A stretch of DNA of 58,973 nucleotides from Halioglobus japonicus (GTDB taxonomy: Bacteria > Pseudomonadota > Gammaproteobacteria > Pseudomonadales > Halieaceae), in NCBI GenBank assembly GCA_902705825.1, contig CACSIL010000034.1, positions 64,107 to 123,079 on the forward strand, read 5' to 3'. The notes under the pieces were generated by a model. It was not told the origin of the DNA and ran no database searches. It was given only the letters and a program-made list of their open reading frames with translations. Every line of letters starts with the position of its first letter. Within the stretch, counting starts at the first letter, position 1. Shown piece by piece: positions 8,256-17,008 of the stretch. Both the position numbers and the translations under genes were made by a program.

Positions 8256-9692
8256 ATGGATATTCACCGACGAAAACTACTGGCCGCTGCCGCAGCCGCC
8301 GCCGCTGCGGCCCTCGTAGGCTGCTCCGACTCCAGTTCTGGCAAGATGGACAGCGCGGGTTCGAGCACAGGCCTTGCTCCTGAGCCCAACACAGGCGCAG
8401 ATCAACCTGGCAAAACGGTATTGGGCGACAGGCCCAATATTCTACTGCTGTGTATTGACGATTTGAACGATTGGGTTGGCTATCTCGGTACACACCCCGG
8501 CGTCTACACGCCCAATATTGATCGCCTGCGGGCACAGTCGTACTCCTTCAATCGCGCCTATTGTTCTGTTCCGGTGTGCATTGCCAGCCGCGCTTCTGTG
8601 ATGTGGGGTTTGAGTCCTGAGTCGACAAAAGTGGATGATAGTTACGATATTGAAGCCTATAAAAAGTTGCTGCAATCTCGAGAGCTGCGCACGCTACCGC
8701 AGTTTTTTTCCGAGGCGGGATACGAAACTCTCTCTACCGGCAAGGTTTTCCACTGGGGCATGGGCACCAAACGTTTCTGGGATGTTTTCCAGCCCTACAA
8801 GGAAGCGGGCGCAACCTTTGGCGACCACGGCACACTTTTTGACTACGGTCTGATGGAACCGGGAGAGGTGCACACCGATCAGGTCTCAGCGAATTTTGCC
8901 ATCGAACAATTGAACGCCGAGAGAGCGCAACCCTGGTTTATGGCTATCGGCCTGTATCAACCACACGTGCCATGGCGCCTGCCAAAGTGGGCGTTCGATC
9001 TGCACCCGCTCGACAAGGTTGTACTTCCACAAGTGCGTGCGGATGACCTCGACGATATTCCAGGTGACGGCGTGGAACTCGCGCGCCTACCGGTCACCGA
9101 TAATAACGGGATCGAAGTCACCCAGAACCAACTGGTAATGGACTCCGGGTTATGGCCCCAACACGTACAGGCGTATCTCGCGGCGTGCAGCCACACCGAT
9201 GCCATGGTCGGCCAGATACTGGACGCGCTGGATAACAGTGCTTACGCAGACAATACAGCGGTAGTTCTGTGGTCGGACAACGGCTATCACCTGGGTGAGA
9301 AACTACACTGGCGCAAAATGGCGCTGTGGGAACGCGCAAATCGCGTACCGCTGCTCATTCGCGCGCCCGGGGTATTTGAGGCCGGCGGAAGTTTCGATCA
9401 CCCTGTGAGCCTGCTGGATCTGGCACCCACGCTGACTGACCTTGCCGGCATTCCTCAGCCGGCACAGTTTGAAGGCCACAGCCTGCTGGGAATCACACCG
9501 GAAATCGCTGCGCAACGCCCTGCCGAAATGCGCTGGGGAGACGCGTTTTCAACGCGTGTTGGAAAATGGCGCTGGACCCGCTACCCCGACGGCGGCGAAG
9601 AGTTATACGATCTCTCCACCGACCCCCAGGAGTACAACAACCTGCTGGGCAAAACAGGGAAACACCAAGGCGGACTTGCCACGCTGACGTAA
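8256..9692 (+). CDS. exported sulfatase, CxAxR type
   Basis: The 478-residue protein starts with RRKLL, a run of about ten alanines and a lipobox LVGC (Cys 23), so it is probably exported (a Tat-like signal is plausible) and lipid-anchored. The alkaline-phosphatase/sulfatase domain follows: metal-binding DD at 68-69 in LLLCIDDLND, and the formylglycine site C108-I-A-S-R112. That site has Ala in place of the usual Pro, a known variant of the CxPxR motif. A downstream LWSDNGYHLGEKLHWRK segment is typical of the iduronate-2-sulfatase-like branch. It would hydrolyse sulfate esters, for example on algal polysaccharides. No maturase gene (FGE or anSME) is in the window. It is a single gene convergent with selD. 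Confidence 0.9.
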   Translation: MDIHRRKLLAAAAAAAAAALVGCSDSSSGKMDSAGSSTGLAPEPNTGADQPGKTVLGDRPNILLLCIDDLNDWVGYLGTHPGVYTPNIDRLRAQSYSFNRAYCSVPVCIASRASVMWGLSPESTKVDDSYDIEAYKKLLQSRELRTLPQFFSEAGYETLSTGKVFHWGMGTKRFWDVFQPYKEAGATFGDHGTLFDYGLMEPGEVHTDQVSANFAIEQLNAERAQPWFMAIGLYQPHVPWRLPKWAFDLHPLDKVVLPQVRADDLDDIPGDGVELARLPVTDNNGIEVTQNQLVMDSGLWPQHVQAYLAACSHTDAMVGQILDALDNSAYADNTAVVLWSDNGYHLGEKLHWRKMALWERANRVPLLIRAPGVFEAGGSFDHPVSLLDLAPTLTDLAGIPQPAQFEGHSLLGITPEIAAQRPAEMRWGDAFSTRVGKWRWTRYPDGGEELYDLSTDPQEYNNLLGKTGKHQGGLATLT

Positions 9693-9744
9693 ACTCGCAG
9701 CTCTGGCGCAGCACAAACCAGCGCCGCACAGATGCGCTCGACAA

Positions 9745-11958
9745 TTACTCCAGACTTACCGATGGCGAGGCACCGGCGACAGGTGCGGTCACTTCACCAA
9801 TAATGGATGCTTGCCCGTAGCCACTTCTGCGCATGGCATCACACAGTGCCTGTGCACTTTCGCCGGGCTGGGCAATCAACAGGCCACCGCTGGTCTGCGG
9901 ATCAAACAACATCTGCCGGCGCGCCTCGTCCACCGTCGATGAATACTGCAGTCTTTCGCCGGCACTGCGCATATTTGCCGCGTGCATGGTACTCACTCTG
10001 CCGGCGCGAATGTGCTCAAGCGCACCATCGAGTATGGGCAGCTGCGACAACACGAGATGCGCTCCATACTCACCCGCCAGCATTTCCAGCAAATGTCCAA
10101 GCAACCCAAAACCCGTGATGTCTGTGCACGCTCTGGCACCGCGAGTCAGTGCGAGCTGCGCGGCTTCCCTGTTGCCCCTCAGCATGGCCGCGGTCGCCGT
10201 ACTGACATCGCGTCCGTCTGCCATAAGCTGCATATGCGACGCGAACACTGTGCCGGTTCCCAGCGCTTTAGTAAGCACTAACTTATCGCCGGGTTGGGCG
10301 CCGATCTTGGACAATAATTTTCCGCCGCGATCCATGGGTACACCGTTGACGACAAAGCCAAGACTCAGCTCCGCGCCCTGCATACTGTGCCCACCCAGCA
10401 GACGACAATCTGCTGCGGCGAATTCGTGCAGGGCACCCGCCAGCAGCTGTTCCAGTTCGCGCTGCAGCATCGCGCCGCTTGCAAAGGGCAGCGTTACCGC
10501 CGCCAGTGCAGAGACAGGCCGGGCAGCACAGGCATAGAGATCACTCAGTGCGTGCTGTGCGGCAATACGCCCCATCTGCCAGGGATCTGAGACGATCTCG
10601 CGCAGCACATCCAGGCTCTGCACCACAGACACGCCGGGTGTTGCTGGCAGAACCGCAGCGTCATCACCGGTTCCCGCGCAATGTCGCGGGTAATCCCGGC
10701 CGAGTTGCGCCAGCGCAGCACTGAGCGCATCGGCACCCACCTTGGCACCACAACCACCACAAACAGCTTGCTGCGACGCCGGGGGCAACTCGGGTAATGT
10801 GTCTGGCCTGCCGTGCTCCATGCTTTGCGGCAGATCCTCAAAGCGCGCCATGAACTTGCGGTCTATCCAGTTCTTCCAGCGCCATACCCAATGACCGGTG
10901 GCCGTGAAGATACCCTTATCCGCTGTTGCGACTTTTTCGCCCAGCGATAGCAGTGACAGGAATCGCAGCTGGGGCCGGTGTTGCCGCAGCGCTTTGTGCA
11001 GCAGAAAAGCGCGTAAGTTGTGTGCGAGTACCGGCCCTTGACGCACGGCATATACACCGGCTTTGGGGCGCGGATAATTGACCTGTACCGCGATATCCCC
11101 GGCACCGAAGACGCGGTCATCGTGCGTCGCCTGCAACGTATCGCGCACAGCCAGAAAGCCCCGTTCATCGGTGGCTAACCCGCTGGATGCAATCCACGGC
11201 GCCGGCGCCGCACCGGTACACCAAAAGAGTTCATCGTATTTAGCGCACGTGCCATCAGCCAACGTGAGGTCGTTGCTATCTACTGCAGCAATACGCGCAT
11301 TGCAGTGCACGCCGATGCCAAGGCGCTGTAGCTGTGTCATCACTGATCGCCTGGCGCGAGCACTATAGCCCGGCAATATTTCCGGCGCTGCGCTATATAA
11401 ATCAAATCCTACGGGCTCTGCTTGCAGCTTGTGCGCCATCGCCAGCACCAGCTCAACACTCCCGGCGCCGCCGCCCACAACAGCAAGGCGTACGTTTTCA
11501 CCGGAGGCCCGCGCCGCTATGCGCCAGCACAGGTCCTGCCAGCGCTGCCACAGTTGGGCCACCGGCTTTACCGGTATGGCGTGTTGGCGCGCGCCGGGCA
11601 CGGTGTCGAGTTCCGGCTGGGAGCCGATATCGATACTCACCACGTCGTATGCAATTGTCGGCCGCCCGGCCAATTTGAGACGCTGTTCGGCGGTGTCGAG
11701 CCCGATCACTTCTGCTGTTATGAACCGGACACCCGCCCACTGGCACAGCCGCGCCAGATCGATATGCGCTTGTTCAAAACTGTAGTGACCCGAGATCAAT
11801 CCGGGCAGCATACCGGAATACGGACTGTGACTGGCCGGGGAGATCAGCGTGATACGCAGCCCGGCAATTGGCGCCATGGCCATCATGCGCAGCGCCAGCA
11901 CATGGCTGTGACCGCCGCCCACAAGCACCAGGTCGCGGCTGAACTGTGCGCTATGCAC
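9745..11958 (-). CDS. selD: selenide, water dikinase fused to FAD/NAD(P) oxidoreductase
   Basis: I start at the GTG at 11958, because longer reading frames run back through selU; this gives 737 residues. The N-terminal part (about 1-370) is a pyridine-nucleotide-disulfide/NADH-dehydrogenase-like module: LVLVGGGHSHV at 11-20, a second VVGGGAGSVE near 162, and FGAGDIA near 285. The C-terminal part is SelD, which makes selenophosphate from selenide and ATP. Its active site CGGCGAK (400-406) has Cys, not selenocysteine, and the catalytic Lys. Known fusions of this type are thought to couple reduction of a selenium species to selenophosphate formation. The start overlaps the last 8 bases of selU, so the two are coupled; no selA or selB is visible. 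Confidence 0.93.
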   Translation of the reverse strand: MHSAQFSRDLVLVGGGHSHVLALRMMAMAPIAGLRITLISPASHSPYSGMLPGLISGHYSFEQAHIDLARLCQWAGVRFITAEVIGLDTAEQRLKLAGRPTIAYDVVSIDIGSQPELDTVPGARQHAIPVKPVAQLWQRWQDLCWRIAARASGENVRLAVVGGGAGSVELVLAMAHKLQAEPVGFDLYSAAPEILPGYSARARRSVMTQLQRLGIGVHCNARIAAVDSNDLTLADGTCAKYDELFWCTGAAPAPWIASSGLATDERGFLAVRDTLQATHDDRVFGAGDIAVQVNYPRPKAGVYAVRQGPVLAHNLRAFLLHKALRQHRPQLRFLSLLSLGEKVATADKGIFTATGHWVWRWKNWIDRKFMARFEDLPQSMEHGRPDTLPELPPASQQAVCGGCGAKVGADALSAALAQLGRDYPRHCAGTGDDAAVLPATPGVSVVQSLDVLREIVSDPWQMGRIAAQHALSDLYACAARPVSALAAVTLPFASGAMLQRELEQLLAGALHEFAAADCRLLGGHSMQGAELSLGFVVNGVPMDRGGKLLSKIGAQPGDKLVLTKALGTGTVFASHMQLMADGRDVSTATAAMLRGNREAAQLALTRGARACTDITGFGLLGHLLEMLAGEYGAHLVLSQLPILDGALEHIRAGRVSTMHAANMRSAGERLQYSSTVDEARRQMLFDPQTSGGLLIAQPGESAQALCDAMRRSGYGQASIIGEVTAPVAGASPSVSLE

Positions 11959-13045
11959 GCCGTTGTGCCCAGTCCAGAACGGCTTCACGATCACCGCTGA
12001 ACAACAGTTCACCGGCGCGTTTTGACAGCTGGTATTCGTACATAGGGTCGTAGTATTTTTCGAGCAGCAGCGCGATCCAGTCCCGGTGCCGCGACAAATC
12101 CCCTGTCTGCCACTGTCTCTCAAACGCCAGGCTCATCAGCTCGCTAACCTGCTGGTAACGCAGCCCGCCGAGCCGCTTATTGATCTTTGCCAGGTCCTGC
12201 TGCATTTTTTCACTGTGCAGCCGGGCACCGGCCTCCGGGTACATCAGCGTATATCGCCTGCCGAGGTCCACAACATAATCCTCTAGCACGACATCGACGC
12301 GCTCATCGAGGCTTTGCTCTACCACCACCATGGGGGCGAGGCGCATTTTGTCACGCAGCGACTCCGGCAGTGCCAGATAGCCGATGAGGCGCCCCTCATC
12401 CTCCAGGAATATTTGCTGTTTGCCTCGCGCCAACAACCGCATCAAGGCAATACTGAGGCCATTCTCAAAGTCTATCTGGCTGGGCTGCGGTGAGAGCATC
12501 TGGCCGAAACTGGAGCCGCGATGATTGGCGAGCCCCTCCAGATCAACCGCGCGCGCTAGCCGTATTATCACGCGAGTCTTGCCGGTCCCTGTTTTACCGC
12601 TCACCAGAACAAAGGATGCTTCATCCAAAGATCGCTCCAGTTCCTCCAGCAAGAAACGGCGCATGGCCTTGTAGCCGCCGACAATCAGTGGATAGTCAAC
12701 GCCCTCATCGCGCAACCACTGCTGCACGGTCTGCGATCGCAGCCCGCCGCGAAAGCAATACAGGTAACCCTCTGGATATTGCCGGGCAAAGTTCAACCAC
12801 TGCTGCAGGCGCTGGGCTTTTAATTCACCGCTGACCAGCCGGTGGCCCAGTTCAATGGCCGCCTCCTGACCCTGCTGCTTGTAACAGATACCGACCTGCG
12901 CGCGTTCCTCGTCACTCATCAGCGGCAGGCTCAGAGCCGACGGAAACGCACCCCGTGTAAACTCTGCCGGCGCACGCATATCCATCATGGGAGTAGGGCG
13001 CAGGAAAAGCGCGCGGTAATCGTCGGTGTCTGGGCGCTCTGGCAT
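11951..13045 (-). CDS. selU: tRNA 2-selenouridine synthase
   Basis: A 364-residue protein with a rhodanese domain (active Cys97 in YCFRGGLRS) followed by a P-loop domain (GKTGTGKT at 150-157). This is the SelU/MnmH/YbbB architecture, which uses selenophosphate to replace sulfur in the wobble 2-thiouridine of certain tRNAs (Lys, Glu, Gln), through a geranylated intermediate in the studied enzymes. The gene starts 9 bp after rdgC and overlaps selD, giving rdgC-selU-selD. With only SelU and SelD here, the local use of selenium is tRNA modification. Confidence 0.95.
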   Translation of the reverse strand: MPERPDTDDYRALFLRPTPMMDMRAPAEFTRGAFPSALSLPLMSDEERAQVGICYKQQGQEAAIELGHRLVSGELKAQRLQQWLNFARQYPEGYLYCFRGGLRSQTVQQWLRDEGVDYPLIVGGYKAMRRFLLEELERSLDEASFVLVSGKTGTGKTRVIIRLARAVDLEGLANHRGSSFGQMLSPQPSQIDFENGLSIALMRLLARGKQQIFLEDEGRLIGYLALPESLRDKMRLAPMVVVEQSLDERVDVVLEDYVVDLGRRYTLMYPEAGARLHSEKMQQDLAKINKRLGGLRYQQVSELMSLAFERQWQTGDLSRHRDWIALLLEKYYDPMYEYQLSKRAGELLFSGDREAVLDWAQRRA

Positions 13046-13054
13046 GGCCGGTGT

Positions 13055-13960
13055 TTAGTCCGCCTCACCGCCAAACAGCCCCAACACACGTTCCTGCAGG
13101 CTGGTAATGGCGTCAGCCATCAGGGCGAAATCAGCGTCCAGACGCGCCGCCTGATCAGCTTCGGGAATGTCTTCGTTCTCTTTCATCAGTTCGTCCGCGA
13201 ACTTGAGGCGACGCAGGCACAGGTCCTCCGCCAGCAGCAGCGACAGTCGCTCATCCCAGTTCAGTGCCAGGCGAGCGACCTGCTTGCCAGCATGCAGATG
13301 AGTCTCCACCTCTTCGCTTAACAAATCAACGCCGCGACAACGCACCACGCCGCCTTCTTCGCCCGGGTCCCGCAGTTCACACTCCTGACCCAGTTCAAAA
13401 TCATCGGGCAAATTGCGGTGCATCAACCACGCCGTCATCACTGCCGAGGGCGCATTATTGACCTGTGGCAACAACGCCGGGAAACTGCCGACACATTCAC
13501 GCAACAGGTTCAAAAATTCCTCGGCCCGGTTGGCACTGGCGGCATCGACGAAGATCCAGTTGGCTTTCACGTCTATGTAGGCATAAACATTGGTGGAGCG
13601 ACTGAACGCGCGGGGCAGACAGTCCTGCACAATTTCGTCTTTCAGGTTCAGCCGCTCCTTGCGATACACCTTGCGGCCCTGGGCGGATTCGATCTCCGCC
13701 ACCTTCTCCTCCAGTTGTTCGCGCACGACTGTAGAGGGCAACAGCTTTTCCTCGCGCTTCAGTTTGAGCAGGATACGGCCAGCGGCGGCGTGCACCAACT
13801 CCTCGGACTCATCGCCCAGTGGCGGCACCCAGCCAAAGGCCAGGGCCTGCGACTTGGCACAGGGTACGAAACTGCGCGGGGCAAGTTTTTCCCCCAGCGC
13901 TTCCGGCGAGAGGTCAAAGGGCTTGGTCAATCGATATGCGCGAATATTCTTGAACCACAT
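13055..13960 (-). CDS. rdgC: recombination-associated protein RdgC
   Basis: A 301-residue protein that starts MWFKNIRAYRLTKPF and matches RdgC throughout, including FVPCAKSQALAFGWVPPLG and the central KVYRKERLNLKDEI block. RdgC is a ring-shaped dimer that binds double-stranded DNA without strong sequence preference and restrains RecA; it is found in beta- and gammaproteobacteria. It is the first gene of a leftward set with selU and selD; no functional link to selenium is known, so the arrangement may only be shared transcription. A 219-bp divergent gap precedes it, in which I see no strong promoter match. Confidence 0.96.
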   Translation of the reverse strand: MWFKNIRAYRLTKPFDLSPEALGEKLAPRSFVPCAKSQALAFGWVPPLGDESEELVHAAAGRILLKLKREEKLLPSTVVREQLEEKVAEIESAQGRKVYRKERLNLKDEIVQDCLPRAFSRSTNVYAYIDVKANWIFVDAASANRAEEFLNLLRECVGSFPALLPQVNNAPSAVMTAWLMHRNLPDDFELGQECELRDPGEEGGVVRCRGVDLLSEEVETHLHAGKQVARLALNWDERLSLLLAEDLCLRRLKFADELMKENEDIPEADQAARLDADFALMADAITSLQERVLGLFGGEAD

Positions 13961-14179
13961 GGTAAATCTCTACCTCCGGGAAAAGCGAGGGATTGTAACC
14001 CAGCGACGAGCCAATACCAGCGGGTTCCTTGTGCAGTACACGGGGAAGAAAGCCATGGGCCGTACAATTTGTTAACCCGCGCGCGCCCCAAGGCCGTTGT
14101 AAGCCCCGCGTGAAACCGCTTTAATCCCCTATCCTGAACCTGATTACCCCGCACGCGTCCCCTATCAAGGAAGCCAATA

Positions 14180-15673
14180 ATGTCCGAGACCACCAAAACC
14201 AGCCCCTCCCGACCGCGCAAGAGCCGCGACGTCCAGCACTGGGACCTCGAAACCGATATCGCCATCGTCGGTTTCGGTGGTGCCGGTGGCTGCGCTGCCA
14301 TTGAGGCAGCCGATGCGGGCTCCAGTGTCACCATCTTCGAAGTAGCCAGTGCCAGCGGTGGCTCCACGGCCATGTCCAGCGCGGAAATCTACATGGGCGG
14401 CAACGGCGGCACGCGTGTACAACAGGCCTGTGGCTTTGAGGATGCCACCGAGGACATGGTCACCTACATGATGATGGCGGCAGGCCCACAGGCGGACGAG
14501 GCAAAGATCCGCAACTATTGTGAGAACAGCCGCGATCACTTCCAGTGGCTTGTCGACATTGGCGTACCGTTCAAGGACAGCTTTCACAAAGAGCGCGCCA
14601 TTATGTGCCTGACCGATGACGGCCTGCTCTACACGGGCAGCGAAAAAGCCTATCCATTCGCACAGCATGCCAAGCCCTGTCCGCGCGGTCATAACCTGTA
14701 TGTGGAGGGCGATAACGGCGGCCCGCTGTTTATGAAGATTGTGACCGAGAACGTGGAGAAGCGCGATGCGATCACTGTCGAGTATGAAACGCGCGCACTG
14801 ACTCTGATAATAAATGAGGACGATGAAGTGGTCGGTCTGGTCGTGCGCAAGGACCAACAGGAGCTGAACGTACGCGCCCGTCAGGGTGTCATTCTCTGCG
14901 CCGGCGGCTTTGTCATGAACGAAGAGATGATACGCAAATATGCGCCCATGCTCACCCGCGGCAATACGCCGATAGGCAACCCGGGTGATACCGGCACAGG
15001 CATCCTTATGGGCATGTCCGTCGGGGCCGCTGCAATAAACATGCACGAAGGCTTTATCACTGTTCCCTACTACCCGCCCGCCAGTATGACCAATGGCATT
15101 GTTATCAATGACCAGGGACAGCGCTTCATCAACGAAGACGTCTACCACGGACGCCTCGGTGCTTTTATACTGCAGCAGCAGTCCGAACGCTTCTATTTCA
15201 TCCTTACGGTTGAGCAGTACGGAGATTATGAACGCGTCAGCTACATGGGAGCCGATGTCGCCGGTACCGGCGAGACTGTGGAGGAACTGGAGCAGGAGCT
15301 GGGATTGCGAGAGGGTACCCTGCAGCAGACTCTCAAGGTATACAATGAGGATTGTGCGCGTGGCGAGGATACGCAGTGCCACAAGGCCGCCGAATGGCTG
15401 GAGCCGCTAACGCCGCCACTGGTAGCGCTTGATATAACACCCGGGCGGGGTACATTTTTGCCCTATTTCACTCTCGGAGGTCTGGATACACTGCCTACGG
15501 GTGAGGTGGTCGACCCTCAGCGCGAAGTGATTCCGGGGCTCTATGCTGCAGGTCGCACGGCCTGCGGGGTAGTGCGGCGCGCCGAGGGCTACAGCAGCGG
15601 CATGTCTGTCGGTGATGCAACATTCTCAGGCCGCATGGCCGGAAAACAAGTAGCAAAGGGGAAACGCCGATGA
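14180..15673 (+). CDS. FAD-dependent dehydrogenase (fumarate reductase / ketosteroid dehydrogenase type)
   Basis: A 497-residue FAD_binding_2 flavoprotein. The dinucleotide site is IVGFGGAGGCAAIEAADAG near residues 30-48, followed by the GGSTAMSSAE flavin segment. The C-terminus carries GLYAAGRTACGVVRRAEGYSSG, the second FAD contact. The family covers fumarate reductases, 3-ketosteroid delta-1-dehydrogenases and related enzymes that introduce or remove a double bond next to a carbonyl. There is no signal peptide or haem domain, so it should be cytoplasmic and use another electron acceptor. The stop overlaps the start of the next gene (ATGA), which ties it to a glyoxalase-like partner. Substrate unknown. 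Confidence 0.88.
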   Translation: MSETTKTSPSRPRKSRDVQHWDLETDIAIVGFGGAGGCAAIEAADAGSSVTIFEVASASGGSTAMSSAEIYMGGNGGTRVQQACGFEDATEDMVTYMMMAAGPQADEAKIRNYCENSRDHFQWLVDIGVPFKDSFHKERAIMCLTDDGLLYTGSEKAYPFAQHAKPCPRGHNLYVEGDNGGPLFMKIVTENVEKRDAITVEYETRALTLIINEDDEVVGLVVRKDQQELNVRARQGVILCAGGFVMNEEMIRKYAPMLTRGNTPIGNPGDTGTGILMGMSVGAAAINMHEGFITVPYYPPASMTNGIVINDQGQRFINEDVYHGRLGAFILQQQSERFYFILTVEQYGDYERVSYMGADVAGTGETVEELEQELGLREGTLQQTLKVYNEDCARGEDTQCHKAAEWLEPLTPPLVALDITPGRGTFLPYFTLGGLDTLPTGEVVDPQREVIPGLYAAGRTACGVVRRAEGYSSGMSVGDATFSGRMAGKQVAKGKRR

Positions 15674-16110
15674 AATACCTGCATACCATGGTGCGTGCAA
15701 GCAACCTGGATGAAACACTCGATTTCTATTGCGACAAGCTGGGACTGGTTGAGACCAACCGGTACGACAGCGAAGCAGGGCGGTTTACGCTGGTGTTTCT
15801 AGCGGCACCCGACGACGTCGAGAGCGCCAAACAGGGCCAGAGTCCGCTGGTGGAGATCACCTGGAACTGGGATCCTGAAGAATACGACGGCGGGCGCAAT
15901 TTCGGGCATCTGGCTTACAGTGTCGATAATATTTATGCGTTATGCCAGCGCCTGATGGACAAGGGCGTGGTGATTAATCGCCCACCCCGCGACGGACACA
16001 TGGCCTTCATACGCTCGCCGGACGGTATCTCTATCGAGTTGCTGCAGGCCGGCGATGCGCTGCCGGCACAGGAGCCCTGGGCCTCGATGGAAAATACCGG
16101 CAGCTGGTAA
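15670..16110 (+). CDS. VOC family protein, glyoxalase I-like
   Basis: A 146-residue vicinal-oxygen-chelate protein with the four metal ligands of glyoxalase I in place: H5, E62, H80 and E123. The order and spacing match GloA (lactoylglutathione lyase), which converts the methylglyoxal-glutathione hemithioacetal to S-lactoylglutathione. The 4-bp overlap with the FAD dehydrogenase gene is unusual for a housekeeping gloA and suggests it may act in a dedicated pathway, as a lyase, isomerase or detoxifying enzyme. The C-terminal PAQEPWASMENTGSW extends slightly past the usual end. Confidence 0.88.
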   Translation: MKYLHTMVRASNLDETLDFYCDKLGLVETNRYDSEAGRFTLVFLAAPDDVESAKQGQSPLVEITWNWDPEEYDGGRNFGHLAYSVDNIYALCQRLMDKGVVINRPPRDGHMAFIRSPDGISIELLQAGDALPAQEPWASMENTGSW

Positions 16111-16144
16111 ATCACTGGCGCTAAGTCACTCCCGGTTTGCTGCG

Positions 16145-16882
16145 CTACTTTGCGGCAAAACCTGAGCCAAGAATCCATTCCTCAGGTGTAAAGAATTTGA
16201 CGATCCAGCGGGCCACGCGCAGGCCTTCGTGCGTGCCCTGCAGCGAGGCCATCCCGGCGGTGTACGCCTCTTCGCCAATGACCTCGCGCCTGAACGTCAT
16301 AATGCTCCGGGAATAATCCGAGACAAACTCCGGGTGCCCCTGGAACGTCAGGATATGATCTCCGATCTGGGTTACCGCATTTTCGCAAAACTCACTGCCG
16401 GCCAGCACCCGTGCCCCGCTGGGGATTTCCAGCACCTGATCCTGGTGGCTGACCAGAACATTGAGCTCCGTATCGCCCTGATCGTGCCATGTCGGCGTGG
16501 TGTTGAAAGAGTGTGTGTGCAGGCCCACACCCCATCCCTTGGGAGATTTCGCCACCTTACCGCCGAGCGCCAGTGCTACTAGTTGGTGACCGAAACAGAT
16601 ACCTACCAGCTTCTTTCGTCTGCTGTGTAATTGGCGAACAAATTCCATCAGCGTGGCGATCCACGGTTTGTCGTCATACGCGCTGGACTTGCTGCCGGTG
16701 ATTATATAGCCGTCGACTTCATCAATATCTGCAGGGTATTGACCCTGCTCGACATCGTACACGGCAAATTCCAGATCGGGATCAACCTGTCTCAACAGGG
16801 CGACAAACATATCCGGGTACTCGCCAAATTCGGGAACCCACTCGGGTCGCACTGCGTCTGTTTTCAAAATGCCCAGTTTCAT
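16145..16882 (-). CDS. class I glutamine amidotransferase domain protein
   Basis: A 245-residue stand-alone GATase1 protein. The nucleophile elbow is GICFGHQ with C96, and the catalytic His-Glu pair is H183/E185 in FQGHPEF. It resembles the guaA amidotransferase half but has no synthetase domain. Stand-alone members hydrolyse glutamine or gamma-glutamyl compounds, for instance gamma-glutamyl-polyamines; which applies here is not visible. It stands alone between the glyoxalase-like gene (convergent) and the cytochrome gene (divergent). Confidence 0.88.
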   Translation of the reverse strand: MKLGILKTDAVRPEWVPEFGEYPDMFVALLRQVDPDLEFAVYDVEQGQYPADIDEVDGYIITGSKSSAYDDKPWIATLMEFVRQLHSRRKKLVGICFGHQLVALALGGKVAKSPKGWGVGLHTHSFNTTPTWHDQGDTELNVLVSHQDQVLEIPSGARVLAGSEFCENAVTQIGDHILTFQGHPEFVSDYSRSIMTFRREVIGEEAYTAGMASLQGTHEGLRVARWIVKFFTPEEWILGSGFAAK

Positions 16883-17008
16883 AGTGTGTCTTTGCGCTCA
16901 TTGGTGAGGGACAGCCCCGCGACTTTCGCCCGGCGGGAGCGCAATCATAAGCAGCGGGTCCCCTACTGTCCATAATGTGAACGGGCTGGTAATGTGTGCG
17001 CTTCGCCC

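Noticed and set aside
14165..15382. 405-residue open frame on the minus strand
   Set aside because: It lies opposite the FAD dehydrogenase gene, which has clear FAD motifs; the reverse frame has no recognisable domain and follows from codon bias.
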